A stretch of DNA of 64,000 bases from Dermatemys mawii (lineage: Eukaryota; Chordata; Testudines; Dermatemydidae). The position numbers and the translations under genes are program-made. Positions 10,901-22,570 of the stretch are shown piece by piece (the stretch's first letter is position 1; the number at the start of each line of letters is the position of its first letter). A model generated the notes under the pieces. The model was not told where the DNA came from. It did no database searches and was given only the letters and a program-made list of their open reading frames with translations. The stretch is from the NCBI GenBank assembly GCA_007922305.1, contig ML677386.1:14339585-14403584 (forward strand). Reading direction: 5' to 3'.

Positions 10901-12884
10901 ATATTCTAGCTAGAGGTACAGGAATAAATCTGCAGAAAAATTCCTATGCCCCGCCAACTTCCCACGAGCTACTCTCCCAAGCATTTATTAATGTTAAATT
11001 GGTAGCAAACTGCAGTAGTTCTCACCCTTTATCATGATTTGGACAATTTCTTAAGATCAAAATCCTCCCATGAACCCTAGACATTTACTAGTAATGCCCC
11101 AATACAGATTCCTAACTTTCTTTTCAGCAGCTACTACAGAGCTTGATTACACCAGAAAGCAATATCAGGACAGTATTAAACAGACAAGAGGAAATTAAAT
11201 TCTCTTTCATGTGAGAGGTGCAGTCCTATGGTCACATATTCACACTGTGTGTCTATGCTGTTCATTTCCTCTTCCTGGATAGGAGAACTGACAATGAATA
11301 TCAAACCTCCCTTTATTGCTTGCGGTTCCTCCTCCAGCATCCCCCCCATTATTTTGCATTTTACCTCTCTACACCTAAGTTTTCTTCCCCTTTTGATGAT
11401 GTCTGCACATTTAATCACTGTTGATTTACATCAAACATCCAAAAACATCTAGGAAACATCTGAATGTTTAGACATAGTTTTCTGTTTGATCAGTCAAAAA
11501 AAGTCTCTGGAGCTATAAAGGCTCATCTACACTTTAAAAATTCTATCAGTTTTACTATGTAAGGTTTACACTGGTAGGTAGTGCAAGTGCAGGTGGTTTT
11601 ACCTCTACGCTACCAAGCCTTGCAGATCCAATAGAACCAAGGAGGTGTTTAATTAAGATCAGGTCACACTCAATTATTAAAGGTCAATGCACTACTTATT
11701 CCTTAATCGAAATAAATAGCTGGTATTGTGACTTTGTTTTAGGAGATTCAAGATGACCTGTAAAGATTTTGAAGGGATTTTATTTCCATTTTTGTTTTGT
11801 CGTTCCTTTTCTGTACAAAGAATGGACAGGTTAACGGTCTTGGAAACATGTGTGAATACCTCTCTGTTTTGTATTAACAACTAAGGGGATGCTTAAAGAA
11901 AGCTATTTTATTTTTTTAAACAAGGAATTGGGAGAAGATCAGTCACTGTCTGGTATGTCTGAAATTGGTTCTGTCTGGGATTCAAGGATCCAGATTTTCC
12001 TTTTGCTTCATTTGGTTTCAGACCAGACTTATTTTACTAAGCTCAGTGTTGCACTGAATTTACATTAGGAGAGAATGAAGAATCAAGACTCATAATACTT
12101 AAAAGATGCAGAGGTGTGATGTTGGCAAAACTTCCCAAAATATGAATATATGATATATATTCCAAAATATCCCAATGCTGGGGGTCCCCTTTATCATTTT
12201 AAAGGACAAAAACCAGAAGGAAGTTATTTGGCACCAGTAATCCACCAGTACAGCATAAAGGAAGAGAGACGGGGATGGATACCATCCATCTCCTAATGGG
12301 CAGGAATCTCATTTGTAGCCAAAAAATGATCAGATTAATTTTAGAAAACACTGAGTCTTTCAACTTTTTCAAGGTTCCATCTTGCTCTTAAACTACCATT
12401 TTCCCCCAGACATACTGTCATGAAGTGCTGTACCTGCCACCAAATGTTATCTTCTTTTTTCGAATAGTATGATAAAGGACCTTCTTTTATACTAGATACT
12501 TTTTTTCTCCTAAGTAAATGGTGATGTTTAAAGAGCAGCTGTGCAGATTTGTGCTTTTTTTTTTTTTAGTATTTCAGCTTCAGTAACAGTATTCGAGTGA
12601 CTATCCTCCATCACTATGATTTATTATCACAATGTTGATGGCCTACAAAGGAGGAAGTTCATGGGGAAGGTCTGCAGAAGAGATACTGATTAGCAGTCTA
12701 TTGCTTCTCTGTAGGCTCTATTCAGATGTAATCAGAAAAGAATATTAATTGAGTCAAACCAGAAGACTAATGCCTCCTCTTTGAAGTTCAAAAAAGTTTG
12801 GTTCAAGGGAAGTTAATGGTTTAGGATGATTATTCTATCTGAACTACCTTATGAAACAATTAAAATAGAATTGCAAAGTATTCT
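10901..12884. other. Mostly unique AT-rich DNA
   Basis: A MITE-like fragment starts near 11521 ('ctcatctacactttaaa') and continues to about 11625. Otherwise no repeat, domain or RNA gene was recognised. Short frames at 11176-11452 and 11692-11880 on both strands look fortuitous. Confidence 0.3.
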
Positions 12885-13110
12885 CTATGACACCTTAAAG
12901 ATTTCAAAGCACTTTACAAACATTGAACCAGCTTCTAAAGCCCTTGTGACATTGGTATGATGAGCAAACCCATTGTACATATGGGTAAACTGAGGGAGAG
13001 AGATTAAAAGTCTTGTCCAAAGCCACATAGGAAGTGGGCAATGGAGCTGGAACGAGAACTTCCAGTCCTCTGCTTTATTCACTACACAAGACATGGTCTC
13101 ACACAATGCA
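12885..13110 (-). repeat. MIR-type SINE, near full length
   Basis: The reverse complement of a MIR-like SINE: 'caaagcactttacaaac' (3' end), 'aaactgagggagagagatt' with 'ttgtccaaagccacatagg' (core), and a tRNA-related head near 13060-13105. Several reading frames overlap it on both strands and are repeat-derived. Confidence 0.75.
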
Positions 13111-15285
13111 TTATGGTGTACAAAGCCATCATAACTTCATGGGTCTCTTTATATATTTGGTCAATATACTCTGGTTTGGGATATATGGATATGATAGACT
13201 TAAACAGAGTTGTTCTAACTATAATTTCTCTTTCTTTTATATAAATAAGAATAGTATAAACAAACAAAAGGTATTTTCTCAGTGCTTTTATTGTAGATAA
13301 TTATTATCATTAAGCTGCTTTTATTTTACCACATTTATTCACTAAGCTTAACATGTATTTTCCAAGGCCTAGTTGGTGATAATTATATATACTATGCAAT
13401 CACATTTAATGTGTATATGCGCAGTACTAAATGATTACATGGGAATCCGGTCTTCTTAGAATGCATCATTTCCAAATTATACAGGTCTCACAATCATCCC
13501 ATTTACAGAGAAAACATCTTTACTACACAGTTAAACTGTGCATTTTTATTGCTATTAGACTTCAGTGGCTAACTTTGTGCTCTCATTTATATTAGTAATT
13601 TACTGATCAGTGAGAACAGAAGCTGGCCAGAAATATATATCAGACAAATACACCTACAGTTTAAAAATTATTAGGCAGGCAGGCAGGCAGACATACAGGT
13701 GGAGAGAGCATTTTAAAGACACAGTATGACTTAATTTATACTCATGGGACCCCACTGAAGTCAACAGGGCTGCATACAAATAAAAAAGGGAAGAATTTGA
13801 TCCAAATTCTTGGGCTACCATGAAGACCAAATTCTTTAGACAAACATTTTTAAATCCCATTGATTTCTGTGAGGTAATTCTAAGCCCAGAAATGTCTTGC
13901 TACCAATTGGCTTAGCAAATAAACAGCACTAGGTAAGGAATGATGTAATAACTTAAGTACTTCCCTCCCATGGAAAAATTGAAGAGCAAAGACGAAAGTA
14001 GTCAAACAATATGAACTTTAGATTGTGGGGTTCCAAACTTTTGATCTCTTCAAACCTTCTTTTAGACTAGGTACTGAAAGAGTTTTCTTATTCCCATGAA
14101 CTAAGCACTTTCTTTTTCTCTGTTCAGATCCCTCTTTCTATCCCTCTTCTTTCATGAAATATACCCTCAGTGACAGTTTTACCTCCATTTCTGCTCACAT
14201 CATAATTGTACGTGAGCAGTATGGATCACTGCTCCCATCTTTCTATACATTTCATACAGTGCTGTTTACATTTATGGTGCTATTTAAATAGTTAAAAGAC
14301 ACAACAGTGATGAGTTTCAGCTATGTAGTTCAGAATTGGATCTGGAGGAAGGCATGCCCCAAGTTCAAGTGTGGTCAGATCTGAGTCTGATTCTGAATGA
14401 TCCCAAATGCCCACTAGTCCTGTTCTATTCATATTCTTATACCACAGCCATCCCTAGGGTATCTGAGTGCCTGAGCAAAACAACATTGTTTAAATCTGTT
14501 ATCAAATTCCTATGCTCCATTGATTCAATTATATGCACTTAGCACCTTAAGTTCAGGCCAAAAGAAAAACTGTACAAAAGCATTTTCTAGTATGAGTCAT
14601 ATTGATTTGTGCTCCCTGTAACAAGGTATGTATTTCCCTCAGGTTATTCAATTAAAACTACAAACAATTGGTGGTATTACAAAATTGGAAGTTATCAATT
14701 CTTCTTTTGGAGTTACCACACCTTGTGAGCAATTTTGTTATTGAAAAGAGTGCCAAAGGAAGTCTTGTCTTAAATGGCTTGTTGTGCAGCTTGTAAGCAA
14801 TTTTCTAAATATCTAATCAACAAAATGATCTTAATTCAGTCAGTTGCCTCTGATTTCTGTGTCCTTTCTGAACTGCTTCATTACTTATGCAAATGTGTTC
14901 CTAAAATACTGAAAATATCACTATCAGTTCTTATTTGTTTAGGGGGTCATGAAGAGAACAAGGTAATAAAACAGATGGATGCTTTACAAGGAAAAGAGAG
15001 ACTCTTCTTTTGTATGGTAGCAAATTGAAATATGGTGGTTGGTAAACATAGTAATTCAGATGTTCCTATACCACCAGAAACACACACAGAACACACCCTA
15101 CAAGAGTCAGGATCAAAGTTCACAGGTTCAATTGTTCCAAAGAAAGAATTCTTTAAATAACAAGTTTATTCTTTCTTCCTGCCCTTCTGTCACACCCTTC
15201 TACCTTCATTATCAGCTGGAAGTCCAACTCAAGGAAAAGCCAGTAAGATTTGGCATATAGACAAAAAAATGATGATAGGGAGGAT
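13111..15285. other. AT-rich DNA with minor repeats
   Basis: A short (GGCA)n microsatellite lies at 13671-13692. A copy of the 'atctgagtgcctgagc' SINE-like motif lies at 14448-14472. A 'gaagtcaacagggctgc' motif at about 13757 belongs to a dispersed old repeat also seen at 32111-32192. No gene was recognised. Confidence 0.35.
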
Positions 15286-15289
15286 AGTC

Positions 15290-15785
15290 CTGTGGTTAGA
15301 GTTAAGTCTAGGACTTGGTAGAGCTGAGTATAATTCTCTTTTCCGTCACACATTTCAGTGATTTTGGTCAAGTCACTTAAGGTACATCTATACTGCAAAG
15401 ACAACCCTGCAGAACCAAGTCTCAGAGCCCAGATCAATTGACTTGGGCTTGCATGGGTAAAAGTAGCAGGGCAGATGTTCCCACTTAGACTGGAGCCTGG
15501 TGTCTGAGATGCTCCCTCCTCGCTGGGTTTCAGAACCTGAGTTCCAGCCAAAACCAAACATCTACACTACTATTTAAAGCCTCGCAACTGACTTGGGCTC
15601 CAATCCTGGTGCCGCGGGTATTTTATTGCAATGTAGACATACCCTCAAGTCTTGCTGTGCCTTGGTTCCCTCTGTGTAAAATGGGCATGATAGTACTTCC
15701 TGTCTTATGGGGGTGTTATAAGGATATCTATAGAGAGAGGATTATAAGGCACTCAGGTGCTACAGCAGTGGGGTCATATTAATGA
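15290..15785 (+). repeat. MIR-type SINE split by a MITE
   Basis: The head is at 15290-15379 ('cctgtggttagagtta', then 'gtgattttggtcaagtcact'). The core continues at about 15648-15785 ('cttgctgtgccttggttccc', 'gtgtaaaatgggcatgatag'). The pieces are colinear in MIR order, and the intervening 15380-15645 is foreign. Confidence 0.75.
15380..15645. mobile_element. MITE inserted in a MIR
   Basis: The terminal inverted repeats are GGTACATCTATACTGCAA on the left and the complement of GGTATGTCTACATTGCAA on the right. The element interrupts the MIR exactly between its 'caagtcactta' and 'caagtcttgctg' text. A clean target duplication could not be fixed because the MIR sequence at the junction is itself repetitive. 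It encodes nothing. The 134-codon minus-strand frame at 15153-15557 crosses its boundary and is not a gene. Confidence 0.65.
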
Positions 15786-17996
15786 TAGATTGATGGCCCA
15801 AAAGTCTTGAGTAAGTAAGACAACCCCAACCTAAAAATCATGAGAAAATCGAGACTGTAGAAGACAAAAATATTTACAAAGAGCATTATTAAGAAAACAT
15901 TAAATGTTTTTGGTTTTATCTTTTAAAATGAGTTGAAGAGCAGGGACTAAAATATCATATCAAACAGACAGTAAGTTGTTAAAAATAACAACAACCTTGT
16001 AACTGGTTATAATAATGTATTGTGTATATTAAAAATATAAACTAATATTTTTATTAGAAAGCAAATATACTTTGGAAATGGGAATTGCAATTCCTTCTTA
16101 AAAACAGGGGTCAAGCTAACATTGAGAGAGAGACAGATGGTCAGTGCAATACTCAAGTCATTTAAAGCTACAAGCGAGGAAGGAAAATGCTTGCAATTTC
16201 ACAAATATAAGCACATTTTTGTAGCTGATTTAATACCTTCCTAAATGAACAATGTAAGAAAATCCCTGTAATGAAACTATAACAATTATTCTTCCTTGAA
16301 AGAACTAGCAATCTGGACTTTAAATCTTGGGGATAGTGGTGCAATTAAATTGCTATACTTAATTTTAAAAGCCCAAGAGAAAACTCACCTGAAATACTAT
16401 AAATTTACAGCACATGTGGCTAGACAAGACAATGCAGCCTATGTAAGCAGGAAACTTTAGAAGAAAGGTTTTACTCCTGAAGCTTTCAAGAATACATATT
16501 AAGATTTTTGCAAATATCAAGGTCTGGCTAAGGGAAGGAAATATTGTACCATAAATAAGCTCTTGCTCACACCCTTAGGTGTAAAGGACCTTTTTTAATT
16601 ATTTGTAGAAAGGTATCTAATCTTTTTTTAATGTAATGAACTGGCACCCCTCAAAAATATCCACAATCAAATGAATACATTCATACAGTTTATGTTATTT
16701 TCTGTAAAGACACACACACAAATTTAAACATGTGGTCAATTGTGGCTCCAAGGAACATGCAGCTCTCAGTTACTTCAGTTGTCGTAAAAAACTAAGGAAA
16801 ATCTCTTGATCAAGGAAAAGTTTGATTTCTGGTTGAACTCTTCAGAGACAGCTGTGACACTGATAAAAAGGATTGCAGCAACTTCAGAAATAAATATGTA
16901 TGCATGCAGAAAACATATTTTAGACTAATCTGTATAAAACACAGCTAAAAAGGTGTTGATTGCATTTCAGGTTGTGAGCAAGCCTTTACAGGGACAGTAA
17001 ACCCATTTCTTTTTATGCAAAGCTGTAATGGGATTAATAAAGCCTTACTGACAGGAAAAAAATTAAGGGCATTGTTTATGGAAGACTACATGGAAACGAA
17101 CCAACATCCTAATGCCTTACCAATTCTGGAACTTCCCAGAATGTCTCAGCATTTTAGAATATGTCTGTGACATTATCTGATTAAAATATGACCCGACAGA
17201 TCATTGTTGCAACCACTAATATATTTGCAGCAAGATTGCCAAGTGAAGTGTCTATGACAAGGTTATATTTTGCTGGTTATGATTATGCTATCTATATGCA
17301 TGTATCATTTATGTATGTGAAGTTTTAAGTACTGGAATATCCACCCACTTTATAGGGATTGTTACAAGGCTGAACCAAAAACTTTGCCATTACTAGATGT
17401 AATTGATTCCTTTAACCAATTTTAACTCTCACCTTTCTTTCTTTTTATAAATACATTTTTAGATACTAAAGGATTGGCATCAGCATGATTTTGGAGTAAG
17501 ATTTAAAGTTATATATTGATTTTAAAGAATCCTAACTTGTTTCTTCACATTTTCTGGACTATTCAGACTCCTTGTCCCTCTGTCAGGTCTGATGTCGCTT
17601 CCCTACAAGTCTGTGGCCCTGTTGCCACTTACCTCTCACTTTCTATTGGAAACTGGAAATATTAGATAACACACAATGGAGTTTTTAAAAACAGAAAACA
17701 AGTCTGAGTTGGCCACTGACTGCTGCTTAATATTCAGCTGGACTCTTAAGGGAAAAAGTTTAAAATAGCCACTTTCTCTCTTCACACTATATTTACCAAT
17801 ATTCTCCAAACACAGGTACCTGCCTTCCAAGGTTTCTAGCTTATTCAGACTTAATTGGAGAGCTTTACTGCAGCTCTCTCCCATCAGGGTTTAACAGTTC
17901 TAGGAAAAAGGAATCTCTACAGCTGCTGCGCGCACCCCAGCTGATGTTCAAAGGAAGCAGGAATTTCTCTTTGAAGCACCACCATTGAGGGGAGAA
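15786..17996. other. Unique AT-rich DNA
   Basis: No repeat or coding domain was recognised over about 2.2 kb. The unusually repeat-free stretch at about 16000-17500 could contain conserved non-coding sequence, but this cannot be judged without an alignment. The minus-strand 82-codon frame at 17636-17884 has no recognised domain. Confidence 0.3.
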
Positions 17997-17999
17997 TTA

Positions 18000-18284
18000 G
18001 GGCTGGTCCTCACTAGGGCGGATGATCGACTGTAGATACGCAACTTCAACTACGTTAATAACGTAGCTGAAGTCGGCGTCTCTACAGCCAACTTACCTCC
18101 CGTCCTCACGGCGGCGGCGGTCGGCGACGCACTCCTCCGTTGACTCCGGCTTACTCCTCGCGGCGAGCTGGAGTTCCGGAGTTGACCGCGGCGCTGCTGG
18201 CGATCGATTTATTGGGTCCTGAAAAGACGCAATAAATTGATCGCCAAAAGACCAATTTCTGCCGCGCCAAGTGAGGACAAGCCC
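18000..18284. mobile_element. 285-bp Harbinger-type MITE, copy 1
   Basis: The termini are inverted: GGGCTGGTCCTCACTAG on the left and a right end whose complement is GGGCTTGTCCTCACTTG. The flanking 3-bp target duplications TTA lie at 17997-17999 and 18285-18287. TWA duplications are typical of PIF/Harbinger elements. The interior holds a near-perfect palindrome 'ctacgttaataacgtag' and a second inverted block built on 'gatcgattta' and 'aataaattgatcgcc'. It is rich in CpG compared with its surroundings. There is no coding capacity. Confidence 0.82.
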
Positions 18285-18299
18285 TTAGTGATGACATTT

Positions 18300-19400
18300 C
18301 AGTGAGAAACCTCTACCTCCCTTTTCAGTGTGGCTGCAGCACTCAGCAGCGCTAAATAGGCAGCAAGACTGCTCCTTAACTCAACTTGCTAGAAGCTGAA
18401 TTGAAAGTTGCTTTAAATGCCACAGTTCATTATCTAAGTAGGATGGGAACTGCAAAGGCAATAAAGTTGGGGCGAGAGAAGTGGCACGGAGGGACTGTGT
18501 GGGACCAAGAGTGGCAGACTTTGCTTGCTTTTGTACAAGTTTAAATATTAATTAACAAAACAGGTGGACGAATTCCCCTCTCTTCTTTCTCCATCCATTC
18601 ATCATATCAGGCCAAATTCCTACCTAGCATAAACCCATGGATTTAGTATAGTGCTGTTGACTTCTATGGAATTACACCAGCACTGAATTTGTGCTAATTT
18701 GCATATGTGGCTGATTGACTTCACATATTTAACTTATTAACCTTTCTGCTTTAATAGGTTGACCTTTACAAAGGAACATCATTAATCAAATTGGTTTGAT
18801 GAATGGAATTTGCATCTGAAAAAGTTCAAACATACTTATGTCTCTGATTCTAAATGGTGTTGTTTTCCATTAATTGATTTTGCAGCAGAAATATGAACTT
18901 GGCATCATCTTAACCTATCACAATTAGAGATGGACAGGAACCAGAACATTGAACTGAATCCACTTGGACGTAAAGGAAGCTCAGATCCAGATGCAGGTCT
19001 GAACTTCACAGCTCTGTCTCCTCTCTAAAATGTAACATATTTACTTCTGCCTCCGCAAAGGTAAGAAAACTGCAAACCAATAGGTTAAAGTCTTAGTGTA
19101 TATAACTGTTCGGAAGCAAACATAAATATTGCTATACCTGGTAATTCTAAGAAAACATAAGGTACTCTGTGTAAAGAGCTAAAGGTCAACAAAACAAAAG
19201 TGAAGAGGAATTTGCAGAGGCTGAAACTCTGGTATGATTGTACAATCTTATGCTACACTGTAAAATATTCAGGCCAGTACCAGCACAGGTGATCCATACA
19301 TCTCCTGTACGGTGCAACTTAATGAAGAACAAGTGTGTTCATTGATAATGGAAGTTATCAGCACCTCCTTCAGAGACGTGAATTTGCCAATACTTGATTA
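18300..19400. other. Spacer between the two MITEs
   Basis: AT-rich DNA. The 'gaattacaccagcactgaat' area near 18670 resembles an old dispersed repeat. No gene was recognised. Confidence 0.3.
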
Positions 19401-19405
19401 TCTAA

Positions 19406-19690
19406 GGGCTGGTCTTTACTAGCGCAGGAGATCGACTGTGGATACACAATTTCAGCTACGTTAATAACGTAGCTGAAATCAGCATATCTACAGCCGACTT
19501 ACCTGCCATCCTCACGGCGGCAGCGGGCATCGTCGTGCTCCCCCGTCGACTCCAGCTTGCGCCTTTTGGTGAGCTGGAGTTACGGAGTCGATGAGGGCGC
19601 CACTGGACATCGATTTATCGCGTCTTGACGAGACGCGATAAATCGATCGCCATAAGATCGATCTCTCCCAGCTCTAGTGAAGACAAGCCC
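19406..19690. mobile_element. 285-bp Harbinger-type MITE, copy 2
   Basis: Same family, orientation and length as 18000-18284. The left end is GGGCTGGTCTTTACTAG and the right end is complementary to GGGCTTGTCTTCACTAG. TAA target duplications lie at 19403-19405 and 19691-19693. The inner palindrome around 'acgttaataacgt' and the block 'cgcgtcttgacgagacgcg' flanked by 'atcgatttat' and 'gataaatcgat' form strong potential hairpins. Confidence 0.82.
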
Positions 19691-19693
19691 TAA

Positions 19694-22570
19694 GAGCTAA
19701 TATGTGAGGTGGAAAATCTCTCCAACCTCCTACACAAAATCATTCAGAACATAGTGGCAACCTAGCTCCAGTAGCGTGAACTTTGATGACACGCTCAGTG
19801 CTTCATAATCAGGCTGCAGGGTGGGGCATAGCACAGAGACAATCTTATCACCACTGGAAGACAATCCCCTCATGTCAATGGAGAGAGGCCATAAATAAAA
19901 GCCCATTTCATTAGGTCACTCTGCAGCCTTCAATACAGTATAATACAGTGGTACTGCTGGCTCGTTGGCATGGACATCCCAGCACTATAAGGGCTCCAAT
20001 TCTTCTCTAATGGAAGCTAGAAAGTGGTGATTGGCAGCTATCTCTTCTCCCCAAAAAGCCTTCACCTGCAGAGTCTCTCAAAATCTAACCTCTCCCTGCT
20101 CCTCTTCATTATCTACATAAGACCTCTCTGACAGGTTGCAAGGCTGTACTGCCAGCAGCAAGCTATTGATGTCCAGCAGTATATAATTTTCCATGGAAAT
20201 AACTACTATCACCTCATGGATGTCAAAATGTCTAAAATAAATTAGCGCCTGGGAGGAGACCAAACTCAACTAGGACAAGACCAAAGTGATGCTGATTGAA
20301 AAAGATAACTGATTTGAAGAACTAGCATGGTTCTATTGAAAGAGCCTTAATACCATTCTTTAAGCTACTGTGAAATCTTGGGGTCTTGTTTGACTCTTCA
20401 CTCTACTTCAGTGCTCAGATAGCATGGGTAGAGAAAGAAATCTCTATTCTATATTCCACTAGCTAGGAAAATCTGCTGCTTCTTCCAGGTAAGTCTGGCC
20501 ACAGCACTTCCAAGGAGATAACTAACTGTATCTGAGACTGATCCTGGAAGTAATGTAGACGTTATAGCTTGTGCAGAAATGAGCCAATGCATATCAGTTG
20601 GACAGGCTGTCATGAGATTATCATGTCTGCATTCAGGTCACAGGCAATTCTGAATAAATAATAAATCAATGAATAATAAGTTTATTTCACATGGAACAGA
20701 AATTAAAGTTTCTCAAAATTTTTGTAGACTAAAGAAGTCATAAAACTTTTGAGTCAGGTCAAAAGGGAACATTTCATTTTGACATTACCAAAACAGTTCA
20801 ATTTTTTTCAGTTCAGTCAAAACTATCCAGTGAATTTGCACATTCATTTGGGTCAACTGAAATGTCCTCTATTTTGGTGAATGAACTAATCACTGAAAAT
20901 ATTTTGCCCGGCTCTACTCACAATGCCTAAGACAAAGCACACAATAGGTTGGGACAAAACATTCCCATCCAAAGGGCTCACTTGGGGAATAAAGTTCCAG
21001 AGAATATTAGACTAAACCATAGTCTGATCACCTATAAGGCACATCACAAGAACTGTGTTCTCCTCTATAACTAGAAAGATTATGAATTTTTAAAAATTCT
21101 GTGTACACACTCTAAGCGGAACACCCTAACATTTGGGAAAAGCAAAGAGCAGAGAAGATTAGGAAGTCTTCTAGAGACTTCATTACACACATCTAAATTT
21201 CCTGGAAACACTTTCATAATACACATTCCATAATACAGATTTAAAATACATAATGTCCTGGTGTTCACTGTTATCACAGGAGTCACCAGATGACACTGTT
21301 ATACATAGATTCACAAGTTCTTTTCCTTCGTATGCGAACACATTTTTATAATCTTGGATGAAATGCTGTATTGTTGTTTTGTTATGCAGAATTCTTTGGG
21401 AAGAAGCTATGGTGGATAACAAAATCTCTGCTCTTTATTTGGATGCAATTCTTTGGGCAAATGTGCTTCCTCAGAATCAGGCATTGGAGTGTAAGGTGAA
21501 ATTTCTGGAAGAAGGGATTGCCAGTCTGCTGTCTGTAACTACCTTTCATGCAGGATTGATGTGCGTGTAAATAAAGAAAATTGCACTTAGAATATACCCA
21601 GACTCCATGCCACTGATTTTTCCTCTAGTGGGAAAGTGATCTGCAAGACTCCAGAATTCTCCTGAGCTGGTATTAGTGGTGGGAAAATGGTTCTGGAGGG
21701 AGGGGGAAAATATCTTGTGCAAGGTACGTGGTTAAAGAAAGTCTCAAATAGGCTTCCCCCAGATTTTACAGTGACTCTTTTACAGAGCCAGAAATAGAAC
21801 AGATGTCCATACTCCCAGTCCTGTGCCCTCAACCCCAAGACCATCTGGCATCTGAATTAACTTTGTTTTATTGCCAATCAGGACAACTCAGTGTGTCAGA
21901 TTTCACACTTCAATAAATTGAAAAGAGTTACATTTTAAGAAGTTGTGTGAAAACAGTTTGCTTCTGGTAGAAGGCTCTTTTTGTTGTGTTTTAGCTAAGT
22001 GCAAGGCAAGCTGAAAGAACCAAAGCATAGCAGCAGAAGCACTATCTGAGGCCACTCTAATAGCCCTTGTTAGTGTTATCACACACCTCAGCTTTTCACC
22101 ACTTAGTTCTTCCCGAGTTAGATCTCACTTCTAAGCAAAACAAGTTCTATATCAGTAAGAGTCTGCAATGTGCACTTTAATAACCTCCTTCATAACACAG
22201 TAACAGCTGCTTGAGACTGTTAACTCTGCTGTGATAAGCAGTTTCACTTTTGTCTTTAAAAAAATCAGCAGTTTTAAAGTGCTCTGGCAAAACAAACAAC
22301 CTTTCTCTTCAACAAAAATGTTTCGTCAGAGAATTAATTTCACTCTATTGCTTTATTTTGTTCTGTATTTTTTTCCTTCATCATATTTTCATTGCATCCT
22401 ATCTATGAAATATGATATTTTCCTTTTTACTCTGTTCCCCAATTTCTTACTCCACTGACATCCAAATACATCCCCACAACAATGGCAATGGAAGGAAGTA
22501 AAACACACAATTTACGCTCATAGGGGAAAATCCTGCAGTCCTTATTCAAACACAATTTCCATTGAAATGC
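19694..22570. other. AT-rich DNA with old repeat pieces
   Basis: A MITE-like piece with 'attttgcccggctctactc' ends near 20918, related to the family complete at 42887-43180. A MIR-like fragment lies near 21775-21850. The 70-codon frame at 21358-21570 and neighbouring minus-strand frames have no recognised domains. Confidence 0.35.

Noticed and set aside
13671..13692. Tandem short repeats as a possible CRISPR-like array
   Set aside because: This is a simple (GGCA)n microsatellite without spacers, and the organism is a vertebrate.
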